Part shown: in pieces, positions 11,894 to 22,532 of the stretch
Layout: the number at the start of each line of letters is the position of its first letter
Numbering within the stretch: position 1 is the first letter of the stretch
Assembly (NCBI RefSeq): GCF_018294505.1
Contig: NC_057808.1
Location: 353,574,696-353,638,695, forward strand
Length of the DNA: 64,000 nucleotides
Direction of reading: 5' to 3'
From: Triticum aestivum
Taxonomy: Eukaryota; Streptophyta; Magnoliopsida; Poales; Poaceae
Made by a program: the position numbers and the translations under genes
Notes under the pieces: generated by a model
The model's database searches: none
What the model saw: only the letters and a program-made list of their open reading frames with translations
What the model was told of the DNA's origin: nothing

Positions 11894-12965
11894 ATGCCTC
11901 TGAGACGTGACCTGGATTCGTCCGGAGCTCACTCAGTTGATCCAATAGCAGAATGCCTTGATGCAGTTGCTAGTCCAGAACCAAGGCAACAACAACAACA
12001 ACCCACTGCCACGACCCCCAGTTGACAACTTAGCCCGCTTTCTAAGGTTGAATCCGCCGGTGTTCTCTAGCAGCACCAAGCCGATTGTTGCTGATGACTG
12101 GCTCCGCAAGATTGGAAGGGAGCTAACCACCGCAGGCTGCACAGATGCTGAGAAGGTGCGCTTTGCCACACATCAACTAAATGGACCAGCAGCCTCATGG
12201 TGGGAGAACTACACAACCACTTTCCCTGTGGCCAATGTCACTTGGGATCAGTTTCAACAAGCCTTCCGCACTGCACACGTCTCAGCTGGAGCTATGAGTA
12301 TGAAGAAGCGTGAGTTCCGCAATTTATGCCAAGGGAATTGTACCGTGGCGTAGTACGTGGATGAGTTCAGCAAGTTAGCACGCTATGCCCCAGATAATGT
12401 GGCCACAGATGCCGCGAAGCAGGAGGAGTTTCTTGAGGGACTAAATGATGAACTGAGTATGCAGTTGATGGTGGCAACATTCACCAACTATGAGGAGCTG
12501 GTAGACAGGGCCCTCATGATTGAAGGCAAGCAGCAGCAGATAGAGAGCCGCAAATGGAAGTACGGAAAAGGAAAGTACAACTCTGGAGCTCAGCAGAAGC
12601 CTCGATATACCTCGTACTCGGGAGGACACACTCATACCCATGGAGGACATAACCATGGAGGACATTCTCATCCTGGAGGAAGTGGACACAACCACAGTGG
12701 CCCTAAGAATGGAAATGGGAATGGAAGTAATAGCAGTCAGATCCGTTCCATCCCCGTGACACCCGCCAAGAAGGATCTAAGTCACGTTACCTATTTCAAG
12801 TGCGGGAAGACTGGACACTATGCCAACGATTGTTCTGAGGCAAAGAATGGTAACGGAAATGGAAGCTCTGGAAAGAAGCCCAACCCTTTCACCAGAGGGC
12901 AGGTGAATCACGTCAACGTGGAGGAAGTTGAAGAGCAGGCTGATGCAGTTATTGGTAAGTTTTGA
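11894..12965 (+). pseudogene. Chromovirus gag with degenerate zinc knuckle
   Basis: The frame starts MPLRRDLDSSG at 11894, shifts near 11955, and continues to an in-frame TAG at 12351-12353 inside the retrotransposon gag domain (recognisable by WWENYTTTFPVANVTWDQFQ). It resumes at 12357 (YVDEFSKLARYAPD). Past the capsid-like part is a His/Gly-rich linker with repeated GGH units and then a zinc knuckle, YFKCGKTGHYANDC, in which the first Cys of the CCHC box has become Tyr. Two disabling changes plus the lost Cys make this a dead copy. The gag stop at 12963-12965 overlaps the start of the pol frame. Confidence 0.85.
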
Positions 12966-15900
12966 TTAAGTCATTTACAGCTATTGTCCTTTTTGACACT
13001 AGTGCATCGCATTCATACATATCAAGGGGATTTGCGGATAAGTTTAAGTTGCCCAACGTAGCCCTTAAGACACCTATGTTAGTAAACTCACCAGGAGCGG
13101 AGTATATGGCTAGCCGAGGATGTTTTCAGTTACCATTGACCATAGGTAGGCATGTTTTCCCCTCCGACCTCATTATTCTGGAATCACAAGGATTGGATGT
13201 GATACTAGGCATGGATTGGCTATCGATGTGTGGAGGAAATATCGATTATGCTAGTAAGTCAATTCTTCTCACCACTCCAGAAGGGAAACGGATCAAGTAT
13301 GTGTCTAGGCATATGCCAAGGAGGACTCAAGTAAATTCACTCTCGGGAGTTGTACAGGAGGAAGTGCCAGTTGTAAAGGATTATCCCGATGTATTCCCGG
13401 AGGAACTACCAGGCATGCCACCAGATCGAGACATAGAGTTTTTGATCGAGTTGTTGCCAGGCACCGGACCAATATCTAAGAGACCGTATCGGATGCCCGC
13501 AAATGATCTGGAGGAAATTAAGAAGCAGATTAAGGGGTTATTGGAGAAAGGTTATATTCGACCAAGTTCATCACCGTGGGGAGCCCCAGTGCTCTTAGTT
13601 GAGAAGAAGGATGGATCTTTGAGAATGGTTGTTGATTATCGTGCACCGAATGAGGTGACGATCAAGAACAAATACCCACTACCGATGATCAATGATTTGT
13701 TTGACCAGCTGCAGCGAGCTAAAGTATTCTCCAAGATCGATCTACGATCAGGATATCACCAGTTGAAGATCCGGGAACAAGATATACCTAAGACAGCTTT
13801 TACCACAAGGTATGGGCTATATGAGTACACGGTCATGTCTTTTGGTTTGACTAACGCCCCTGCCTACTTTATGAGTATGATGAATAAGGTATTCATGGAG
13901 TTCTTGGATAAGTTTGTTGTGGTGTTCATTGATGATATATTGGTGTACTCGAAGAATGAAGAAGAACACAAGGAACATTTGCGTTTGGTTCTCGAGAAGC
14001 TCAGGGAACATCAGTTATATGCCAAGTTCAGCAAATGTGAGTTTTGGTTGAAGGAAGTTGGATTTCTCGGACATGTTATATCTGGAGAAGGTATAGCGGT
14101 AGACCCTTCCAAGGTTAAATCTGTCACCGAGTGGTTGGCACCCACTTCAGTTGGAGAGATACGCAGTTTCCTTGGACTCGCAGGATATTATCGGAGATTC
14201 ATTGAGAATTTTTCCAAGATCGCGAAGCCCATGACGGAGTTATTGAAGAAGGACACCAAGTTTAAATGGACCGAGGAGTGTGAGGCCAGTTTTCAGGAGT
14301 TGAAGAAACGTTAAGTTACAGCCCCAGTGCTAATTCTCCTGAATATATGCAAGGATTTCCAAGTATATTGCGACGCTTCTCGCCAAGGACTTGGAGGCGT
14401 ACTTATGCAAGAAGGAAGAGTTGTTTCATATGCCTCACGTCAGCTTCGACCTCATGAGTTGAATTATGCCACGCATGACTTGGAGTTAGTAGCCATAGTG
14501 CACGCGCTCAAGACCTGGAGACATTTCCTTATCGGAAATCGTTGTGATGTGTACACGGATCATAAGAGTTTGAAGTACATTTTCACGCAGAAGGAGTTGA
14601 ACCTCGGGAAGAGGAGATGGCTAGAGCTCATCAAGGATTATGACATGAAACTGCATTATCATTCAGGCAAGGCCAATGTAGTAGCAGACGCTTTGAGCCG
14701 CAAGAGTTATGTCAATACTCTCGTAACCGGAGGATTACCTCATGAGTTAGCCGGCGATCTTAGAGAACTTCGGATGGAGATAGTTCTGAGAGGTTTTGTT
14801 GCAGCATTGGAAGTTCAGTCCATGTTGTTGGGAAAGATTCGAGAAGCTCGGAAAACTGATAAGGAGATTGTGGAGATAAAGGAGAAGATGAGTAAAGGAA
14901 AGGCCAAACGATTTCATGAGGATGAACACGAAACTTTATTGTTTGAGGATCATATTTATGTGCCTAATGACCCAGAGATCAGGAAGTTAATTCTTCAGGA
15001 AGCTCATGATTCGCCATACTCGATTCACCCAGGAAACACCAAGATGTATTTGGATTTGAAGGAACGTTTCTGGTGGATAGGTATGAAGAAGGATATTGCC
15101 AAGTATGTAGCAGTATGTGACGTATGTCAGAGAGTTAAGGCAGAGCATCAGAAACCAGCCGGATTACTTCAGCCTTTGCCGATACCCGAATGGAAGTGGG
15201 ATAAGCTTGGCATGGATTTCATCACCGTATTACCCAGGACACGATCAGGCTATGACTCCATCTGGGTAGTAGTTGATCGCTTGACCAAAGTGGCTCACTT
15301 TATCCCCGTGAAAACCACTTATACAAGCGCGAAGTTGGCCAAGATATATATGACCAGGATCGTATGTCTGCATGGAGTTCCGAGGACCATCGTATCAGAT
15401 AGAGGAACACAGTTTACTTCAAAGTTTTGGAATCAATTACACAAGACTTTGGGTACCAGGCTAGAGTTTAGTACAACCTTTCATCCGCAGACAGATGGAC
15501 AGACCGAGAGAGTCAACCAGATTCTAGAGGACATGTTGAGAGCTTGTGCACTAGATTATGGATCTAGTTGGGATGATAATTTGCCTTACGCAGAATTCTC
15601 GTACAACAACAGCTACCAAGCCAGTTTGAAGATGGCCCCTTTCGAAGCCTTGTTTGGAAGGAGGTGCAGGACACCATTGATGTGGGATGAAGTAGGAGAT
15701 CGACAATTGTTCGGGCCAGATTTAATCAGGGAATCTGAGGAGAAAGTCAAGTTTATTCGCGATAGACTGAAGGTAGCTCAGTCCAGGCAGAAGAGATATG
15801 CCGATAGTAAATGCAAGGAGGTAGCCTATGAAGTCGGGGACAGAGCATATCTTCGTGTGCTACCACTTCGAGGAGTTAAACAATTCGGAGTCAAAGGAAA

Positions 15901-16300
15901 GTTAGCCCCAAGATTTATAGGACCATACCGAGTTTTGGAACGTATGGGTGAAGTTGCCTACAAGTTGGAGTTACCCGAAGGTTTGTCAGGAGTTCATGAC
16001 GTGTTTCACGTTTCCCAGTTGAAGAAATGCCATGCAGAGATGGCCAATAATCCTCTAAGCGATACAGTGCCCCTGGAAGCAATTCAGTTGGAGAGTGACC
16101 TAACCTATGAGGAGAAACCCGTCAAGATTCTAGAGTTCGCCAACCGAGTCACTCGCAGCAAAGTCATCAAGTTTTGTAAAGTTCAGTGGAGCCACCATAC
16201 CGAGGAAGAAGCCACCTGGGAGCTAGAAGAAGACCTCCGGAAAGACCACCCACACCTATTTGCTAGCCAACCCGAATCTCGAGGGCCAGATTCATCTTAA
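12962..16300 (+). pseudogene. Chromovirus pol: protease, RT, RNase H, integrase, chromodomain-like tail
   Basis: Domains in order: aspartic protease ([12 protein letters not shown] at about 12990; canonical DTGA/DSGA altered to DTSA); RT with FIDD catalytic box at 13925-13936; a nonsense codon TAA at 14312-14314 at the RT/RNase H junction; RNase H ([11 protein letters not shown], then [10 protein letters not shown]); integrase with an HHCC region (HPGNTKMY...CDVCQRVK) and the DDE core ([26 protein letters not shown]); and a C-terminal module ending [10 protein letters not shown], similar to the short chromodomain of Tekay elements. A single stop separates two long intact halves (12962-14314 and 14327-16300), so decay of pol is mild compared with gag. 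Confidence 0.92.
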
Positions 16301-16310
16301 GGGGGGTAGC
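16298..16310 (+). other. Chromovirus polypurine tract
   Basis: TTAAGGGGGGTAG lies just upstream of the 3' LTR start at 16313, the expected priming site for plus-strand DNA synthesis. Confidence 0.7.
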
Positions 16311-16312
16311 TT

Positions 16313-18295
16313 TGTAACATCCCAATTTTCAATTTGGATATTAATCATTAGGTCATCATATGCATCCATGATTTGTGCATTTTTGAATTTGGTTTATTTG
16401 GACATTTTGATCCTAGAAGCCTTGAGCAACTCAAGGACCAATTGAGAGGGTTGGAGGTTTTCAGAAAAATCCTTTTTTGAATTTTCAAAATTGGCATATC
16501 GGATCAAAGTGGTTTTATTCGAAATTATTTTTCCAATTATTTCAAAATAAATAAAATAATGAGAGAAGATAATATGACTTCTTCAAAACGGCTAAGAAAT
16601 AATGGAAATCTAATTTCGAATAAAAATATATTTTTATTTGAATTTTTTTGTTTAGATTTTATTCGGTTAAATAGGAAAAATGTGCATTTTTTAAAACTGC
16701 ATTTAGCCCAGAAAAATGTTCACTTTGTCTAAATATTAGGAGAGGACGGTGAAAATTGTTTCTGGAATTTTAGGATTTATATTATATTTTATTTGGTATT
16801 TTTCTTCGCGGCAATTTTTTTTTAAATTCTTGCGCGTGCCGACTGGGCCGGCACAGCCGCCGACCGCCTTCCCCGTGCGCCGCCCGTGTCCTCGCCGGAC
16901 TCCGGCTAGGAGTCCGGGTCGGAGCCGCCGCCGCTCGCCCTTCCTCCAAGTCGGCCACCCCTCCCGGGCCTTTAAAAGCCGACCTCGCCGCCCCTCCTTC
17001 TCACAAGTCGCCGCCGCCCCGAGCCGCCACCGCACGCACGGCGGCGCCGCCGCCGCCGCACGCCGAGCCGCCCGCACCGCCATTTGCCCGCGCCGCCGAG
17101 CCGCCCGCGTCGCGTTGCCGCTGTTGCCGCTCGCGCCGTCGCCGCCGGAGCCGCCCCGCCTCGTCATTGACCTCGCCACCATTTGACCGAACCGGTAAAC
17201 TGCCGGTTTTCTCAGTTTTTTGGTTTATAGGTTTAGATTGGTTCGTTTTTATTTAGTTTATATAATGAGCGTTCACCCGATTGGTTCTGTTAACGATTAG
17301 TCTCTTTTAGCGGACGTTCGTCCGATAGATTTTTTCAGTTTATTTTCGGCCAGGGACCTATTCGTGATCAGTTTTCTAACAGATTAGTCCCTGATCTTTA
17401 AACCCTCACTAGTTTTTGCTCGTTTATCTAAATCCAACGAAACCAACGCCAATTTCTTCGTCTTGATCCCCTCTATTCAGATAAACAACTTGAACATGAT
17501 CTTGAAAATTTAAAATTTGGTTTCAAGCAAATTTAAATTTGAACTTCTTTTGATCGTAGTTTGTGTTTCGTAGCTCCGATTTGATTGATTCTTTTTGCAA
17601 GTTGAAGCTCTTCACTTGATCTTTCTGTTTAGACCCTTTTATTTGGTTTTTATTTTTGCATCTTATGCTTGAGTGCTTATGTATGCTATTGTTTGTTCAT
17701 GATAGAGTTTCCGGAGTGCGAAGCGTGCTACTATGAATCTCTAGGGTTTTCCGATCGTGAGCAATGCAAGTAACACTTTGATCATATCCCTTTATTACCC
17801 AGTTTTATGCATTAGTTTCAACCCTCAAACATTGCATGTGTAGGACTTGGTAACATATGGGTGTGGGAAGTAGTTGTTGAGGTAGGAACCTATTGTCTTT
17901 TATCAACCCTGGGTTTATACGTTGTGCTCATACGACTTTGCTATGCTCGTAGACATGAATTGGTATGTGAGATTCATGAAAGATGTGAGAGTTATATTTA
18001 ACTAAGGGAAACTTAAGGTGGCTACTTTAATACAAATCTGGGTGGATTGGTTGTGGGCACCTGGGGAATCCAGTGTTGCCCTAGGAGATCCCGGGGTACC
18101 CGTGTGATCATCCTATGGAATGCCACCCAGGCTAAAAGGGATCATAAGATTATTCATGCTAGAAACTTCCGTCTGTAGCCACAAGCCATTATGGGCTCTG
18201 GCATAGTTGAGTAACTTGTGGGAAACCTTTCCATGATGGGCTAGCAGATGTAGGGGATTGTAGGTGTATCGGCCTATCTATCGGTTAAGCGGACC
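16313..18295 (+). repeat. Chromovirus 3' LTR, left part
   Basis: Matches the 5' LTR from its first base up to GGACC at 18291-18295, where the Tat element enters. It has a TTTAAAAG at about 16971 at the equivalent place in the GC-rich block. Confidence 0.9.
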
Positions 18296-18821
18296 TGTCG
18301 TGGTTTTGTCACGGCAGATGTCCTAGAGAAAGGACTTAGTCGTGGAGCCATCGCTACGGGTTAGCTTAAAGGGGTTAAAGCGAAAAAGGGACGCAAGAGA
18401 GTTTTATACTAGTTCGGCCCCTTACGATGAAGGTAAAAGGCTACGTCTAGTTGTGATGGAATTGATCGGGTTTCGATGACCAGGGAGCGAATACGCTTTG
18501 CCTGAGTCTCGAGTTGTTGTCTGTTGTCCCTGAACCGCCGCCGGGTCGTCCCCTTATATACATGGGTTGACGCCCGCCGGTTTACAGAATCCCGAGGCCG
18601 GCTCATAATCGTGTCCGGCTCGGTCTCTGCTACCTCTATCTTACAACACAAGTTTACATATCATTGCCGGTTTGTGTCTACAGGCCTTAAACCGGCTTTG
18701 GGCCCTCGGCCTTCATGGGGCGTCACCGTCTGTCTTCATGGGCTTCAGATACAGATGAACTACTTATGGGTTAACCCGGCCTCTCTTGGCCGGTTTACAC
18801 CCAGTGGTAATATCCCCAACA
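18296..18821 (-). repeat. Tat element 3' LTR
   Basis: 526 bp, TGTCGTGG...CCCCAACA as printed; on the coding strand it begins TGTTGGGGATATTACC. Just inside (18822-18840, minus strand) lies a purine-rich CTGGGGCCTAA that may serve as polypurine tract. Confidence 0.9.
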
Positions 18822-19054
18822 TTAGGCCCCAGATTGATTTGAACTGGTTCATGTCAATCCTCAATTCTTCAGAAAATTTCGTCTTCAACATCTTCATACA
18901 ATCTTGTAAACCGCCATGACATCATCTTCTAGGATCATGGTAAACCACCGTGACGTCACCTGTCATTAACGAGCCTCCGACAATCGAGGCGACAACTCCG
19001 CCTCATATCCAAAAATTCGGCTCCTCGATTTTCGCGCCTGTCGGTTATCTCCCT

Positions 19055-19062
19055 TATAAATA
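19055..19062 (+). promoter_or_regulatory. TATA box for the antisense gene of the Tat element
   Basis: TATAAATA in the context CCCTTATAAATAGGGCC, on the strand opposite to gag-pol and about 230 bp inside the 3' LTR. A C-rich leader follows from about 19090 and a consensus 5' splice site (CCGTAAGT, donor at 19245). This looks like a complete plant core promoter and first 5'-UTR exon. The first exon that codes is 3.3 kb further on. Confidence 0.6.
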
Positions 19063-19089
19063 GGGCCAGGGGGTCTTTCCATTTTCCCC

Positions 19090-19244
19090 CTCGTGCCTCT
19101 TCGCGTCATCGTCATCCTCGCGACGCCCGAGCCTTCGACCTCAGCCGCCGCCGTCAACCTTCGACTGCTGCACCAACCTTGGCCGCTGCATCGACCTGAA
19201 CGTACCAGAGCTCCTCCGCGCGCCGCCGCTGCTCGACAGCCTCC
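19090..19244 (+). other. Probable 5'-UTR exon of the antisense Tat gene
   Basis: C/T-rich leader (CTCGTGCCTCTTCGCGTCAT and similar) with no in-frame ATG leading to a long ORF. It is bounded by the TATA box about 30 bp upstream and the GTAAGT donor at 19245. A likely acceptor is TTGTCAG ending at 22434, just before the coding ATG at 22533. The resulting intron would contain the solo LTR at 19453-22207. Confidence 0.45.
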
Positions 19245-19452
19245 GTAAGTCTCCCCTTTCTCTTATCATAGATCTGCACTTAGGGTTTCTGTCGTTCGTT
19301 AGTGTTCTTCGCCGCCCTTCTTTATCCTTACTTATATCCATGGATTAGATCCAAAAACCACATAGATCTCGCGCGGTAGTAGTTTTAGCACCTGTTTGAT
19401 ATCCAACTCATCTCGTTTAAGTAGAAAATCCCATCTGAACCTTCATCAACTG

Positions 19453-22207
19453 TGAAAGATCGTGGATGTCGCCTAGAGGGGGGGTGTATAGGCGTTTTAA
19501 AATAATTACGGTTTAGGCTTGAACAAATGCAGAATAAACCTAGCGGTTAATTTGACAAGCACAAAACCTACAACAACTAGGCTCACCTATGTGCACCAAC
19601 AACTTATGCTAAGCAAGATAAACAACTAAGTGATAGCAAGATATACGACAAGAAACAATATGGCTATCACAAAGTAAAGTGCATAAGTAAAGGGTTCGGG
19701 TAAGAGATAACCGAGACACGCGGAGACGACGATGTATCCCGAAGTTCACACCCTTGCGGATGCTAATCTCCGTTTGGAGCGGTGTGGAGGCACAATGCTC
19801 CCCAAGAAGCCACTAGGGCCACCGTAATCTCCTCACGCCCTCGCACAATGCAAGATGCCGTGATTCCACTAAGGGACCCTTGAGGGCGGTCGCCGAACCC
19901 GTACAAATGGCAACCCTTGGGGGCGGTCACCGAACCCGTACACTTTGGCAACCCTTGGGGGCGGTCACCGGAACCCGTCAAATTGCTCGGGGCGATCTCC
20001 ACAACCTAATTGGAGACCCCGACGCTTGCCCGGAGCTTTACACCACAATGATTGAGCTCCGAACACCACCAACCGTCTAGGGCGCCCAAGCACCCAAGAG
20101 GAACAAGCTCAAGGGCACCAAGCACCCAAGAGTAATAAGCTTCTCAACTTGTAACTTCCACGTATCACCGTGGAGAACTCAAACCGATGCACCAAATGCA
20201 ATGGCAAGGGCACACGGAGTGCCCAAGTCCTTCTCTCTCAAATCCCACCGAAGCAACTAATGCTAGGGAAGAAAATGAGAGGAAGAACAAGAAGGAGAAC
20301 ACCAAGAACTCCAAGATCTAGATCCAATGGGTTCCCCTCACATAGAGGAGAAAGTGATTGGTGGAAATGTGGATCTAGATCTCCTCTCTCTTTTCCCTCA
20401 AAAACTAGCAAGAATCCATGGAGGGATTGAGAGTTGGCAAGCTCGAAGAAGGTCAACAATGGGGGAAGAACACGAGCTCAAAAGATAAGGTTCATTGGGG
20501 AAGAAGACCCCCTTTTATAAAAGGGGAAAAATCCAACCGTTATGTGCTCAGCCCGCACACGAGCGGTACTACCGCTCCACGAGCGGTACTACCGCTCTGG
20601 CGGAAGAAGCAGGGAAAAGGAGCAACCAAACATGAACCTTGGGGCGGTAGTACCGCTTATAAGCGGTACTACCGCGCACCCCAGCGGTACTACCGCTGGA
20701 GGAGCAGAACACGGGACCAAAAATGCAGTAGCGGTACTACCGCCCGACCGGAGCGCTACTACTGCTTACAGGCGGTACTACCGCCCATCGGGGCGGTACT
20801 ACCGCTTATAGGCGGAACTGCCGTGCCTTACTGCCGTGCAACTACTGCAAAACTCGACACGAAAAATGCAAGACCCAAAATCGAGGCGGTACCAGCGCGG
20901 AACCGCAGCCGTACTACCGCTTATGGCCATAGGCGGTACTACCGCTTTGGACAGTGGTACTACCGCTTGGGGCGATAAGCGGTATTGCCGCTCTGGCCGC
21001 GGTACTACCGCAGAGAGAAAACCAGAACTACCATAACTTCTTCATATGAGCTCCGAATTGAGCAAACTCAAGCTTGTTGGATACAAGACGATGAGTAGCC
21101 AACAAATAGAGGAGTGAAACCTCCAACCGAGAAGAACCGGCATAACCTCCAACATCGAAAACATCATAGAAGATGCGAGTAAACTCCGTTTTCAATGAAC
21201 TCGAGCTTGTCATCAAGATGACCATAAGCTCCAAAACTCACAAAGAGAAGAACCAAACAAGAACCAACAAAGATGATGCAAGGATGCAATGGTTTGAGCT
21301 CTCTATGAACGATACGATCAAGCTACTCATCGAGAGCCCCCCTTGATAGTACGGCAATCGATCCTATAACCCGGTCTCCCAACTACCATCATGAGACCGG
21401 TAAAATAGAAAACCTATCAAGAGCAAACCTTTGCCTTGCACATGGTCCACTTGAGCTAGATGATGACGATCTTGACTCCCTCAAGTTGGACCACCTTTCT
21501 TGGTGGTGTTGGCTCGATGAAGACTAGTTGATTGCTCCCCCATACTCCACTATGGGTGAGCTCTCTTCCGCACATCTTCACAAGTCCACTGTCACCACAA
21601 TGGACGGCAAGCTTCAAGCATTTGATCTCTTCATGATGCTTCACTTGAACTTGCACACCGCAACATCTTCACAAGTCCATTGTCGCCACAATGGACGACA
21701 AGCTTCAAGCATTTGATCTCTTCATGATGCTTCACTTGAACTTGCACACCGCAACCTAACCCCACAAAGAACTCTCACGAAGATCATGGGTTAGTACACA
21801 AAGCGTAATTGACAATGCTTACCACACCATGGGATCGCTTGATCCCTCTTGGTACATCTTGTGCGCTTTGTGTGTTGATCAACTTGATTCACTCTTGACT
21901 TAGTCTTGATCAACCTTGACTCTTTCCAACTCTCTTCATTTGGATGATGTCTTGAAGGTAAACATGAATGATCACACAATCTTCTTCTTCAAGACATGCT
22001 TGCAATAAGCTCTACTCTCACATGACCAATCTTTGGATAATTCCTTAATAACACCTTGGTCACCACATAAACTCCTTGAAACCAACACATGGACTTCAAG
22101 AAATGCCTATGGACAAATCCTTCAAATATAACTCAAGGCAACCATTAGTCCATAGAGATTGTCATCAATTACCAAAACCAAACATGGGGGCACCGCATGT
22201 TCTTTCA
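19453..22207 (-). mobile_element. 2.76-kb solo LTR (unclassified, probably Copia-like), minus orientation
   Basis: The ends form a short inverted repeat (TGAAAGA...TCTTTCA) and are flanked by AACTG on both sides (19448-19452, 22208-22212). On the minus strand it opens TGAAAGAACATGCGGTGCCC and closes with CCCCCCTCTAGGCGACATCC, a phrase I associate with the 3' end of Triticeae LTRs. No primer site or coding capacity is seen, so solo LTR is preferred. It contains a block of palindromic GCGGTACTACCGC repeats. Deletion of the internal region of a larger element, or a LARD-type origin, is not excluded. Confidence 0.75.
20561..21012. repeat. Cluster of near-palindromic GCGGTACTACCGC repeats
   Basis: At least a dozen irregularly spaced copies of a 13-15 bp motif, AGCGGTACTACCGCT and variants, between 20561 and 21012 (for example 20561, 20583, 20661, 20732, 20777, 20796, 20933). 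Each copy is self-complementary except for the central base and could form a stem. Spacers of 5-60 bp are unrelated to one another. The ORF covering this block encodes only repetitive YYR/GTTA strings and is not a gene. Confidence 0.85.
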
Positions 22208-22532
22208 AACTGCTTCGGTACAAATATTTAGGTCTGAATATATTTTCATTTTCTGACATGTGGTAGATCCAAAATTACGATGCCAACTTGTGAAATCTGT
22301 TTTTCCCTTCACTTATACATTTTTAATACCAGATTGGGCGGTTTAACTTCACATACAAAATGATGACCCAGTAGATTCCATTAGTCCCCTTTGAACCGCC
22401 AATGCTGTCATCTTTGTACTGTTTCCATTGTCAGACTCCGGTTTACGAATAACCAATTCCAGTTTATCAACATGCTTGTATCCTTATACTACTGCATAAT
22501 TGTCCACTATAAATCTTAAACCGGCAATCACC
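22208..22532 (+). other. Tat internal non-coding sequence before the antisense coding exons
   Basis: Continuation of the Tat 3' region after the solo LTR. No ORF. It contains the candidate splice acceptor ending at 22434 and CCGGTTTA-type motifs that recur throughout the Tat element. Confidence 0.5.

Noticed and set aside
20418..20978. 186-codon plus-strand ORF and overlapping ORFs full of YYR/GTTA repeats.
   Set aside because: They are translations of the GCGGTACTACCGC repeat cluster inside a solo LTR, not proteins.
20561..21012. CRISPR-like array of short palindromic repeats.
   Set aside because: The window is plant nuclear DNA. Spacers are irregular in length, the repeats vary, and no cas gene is present.
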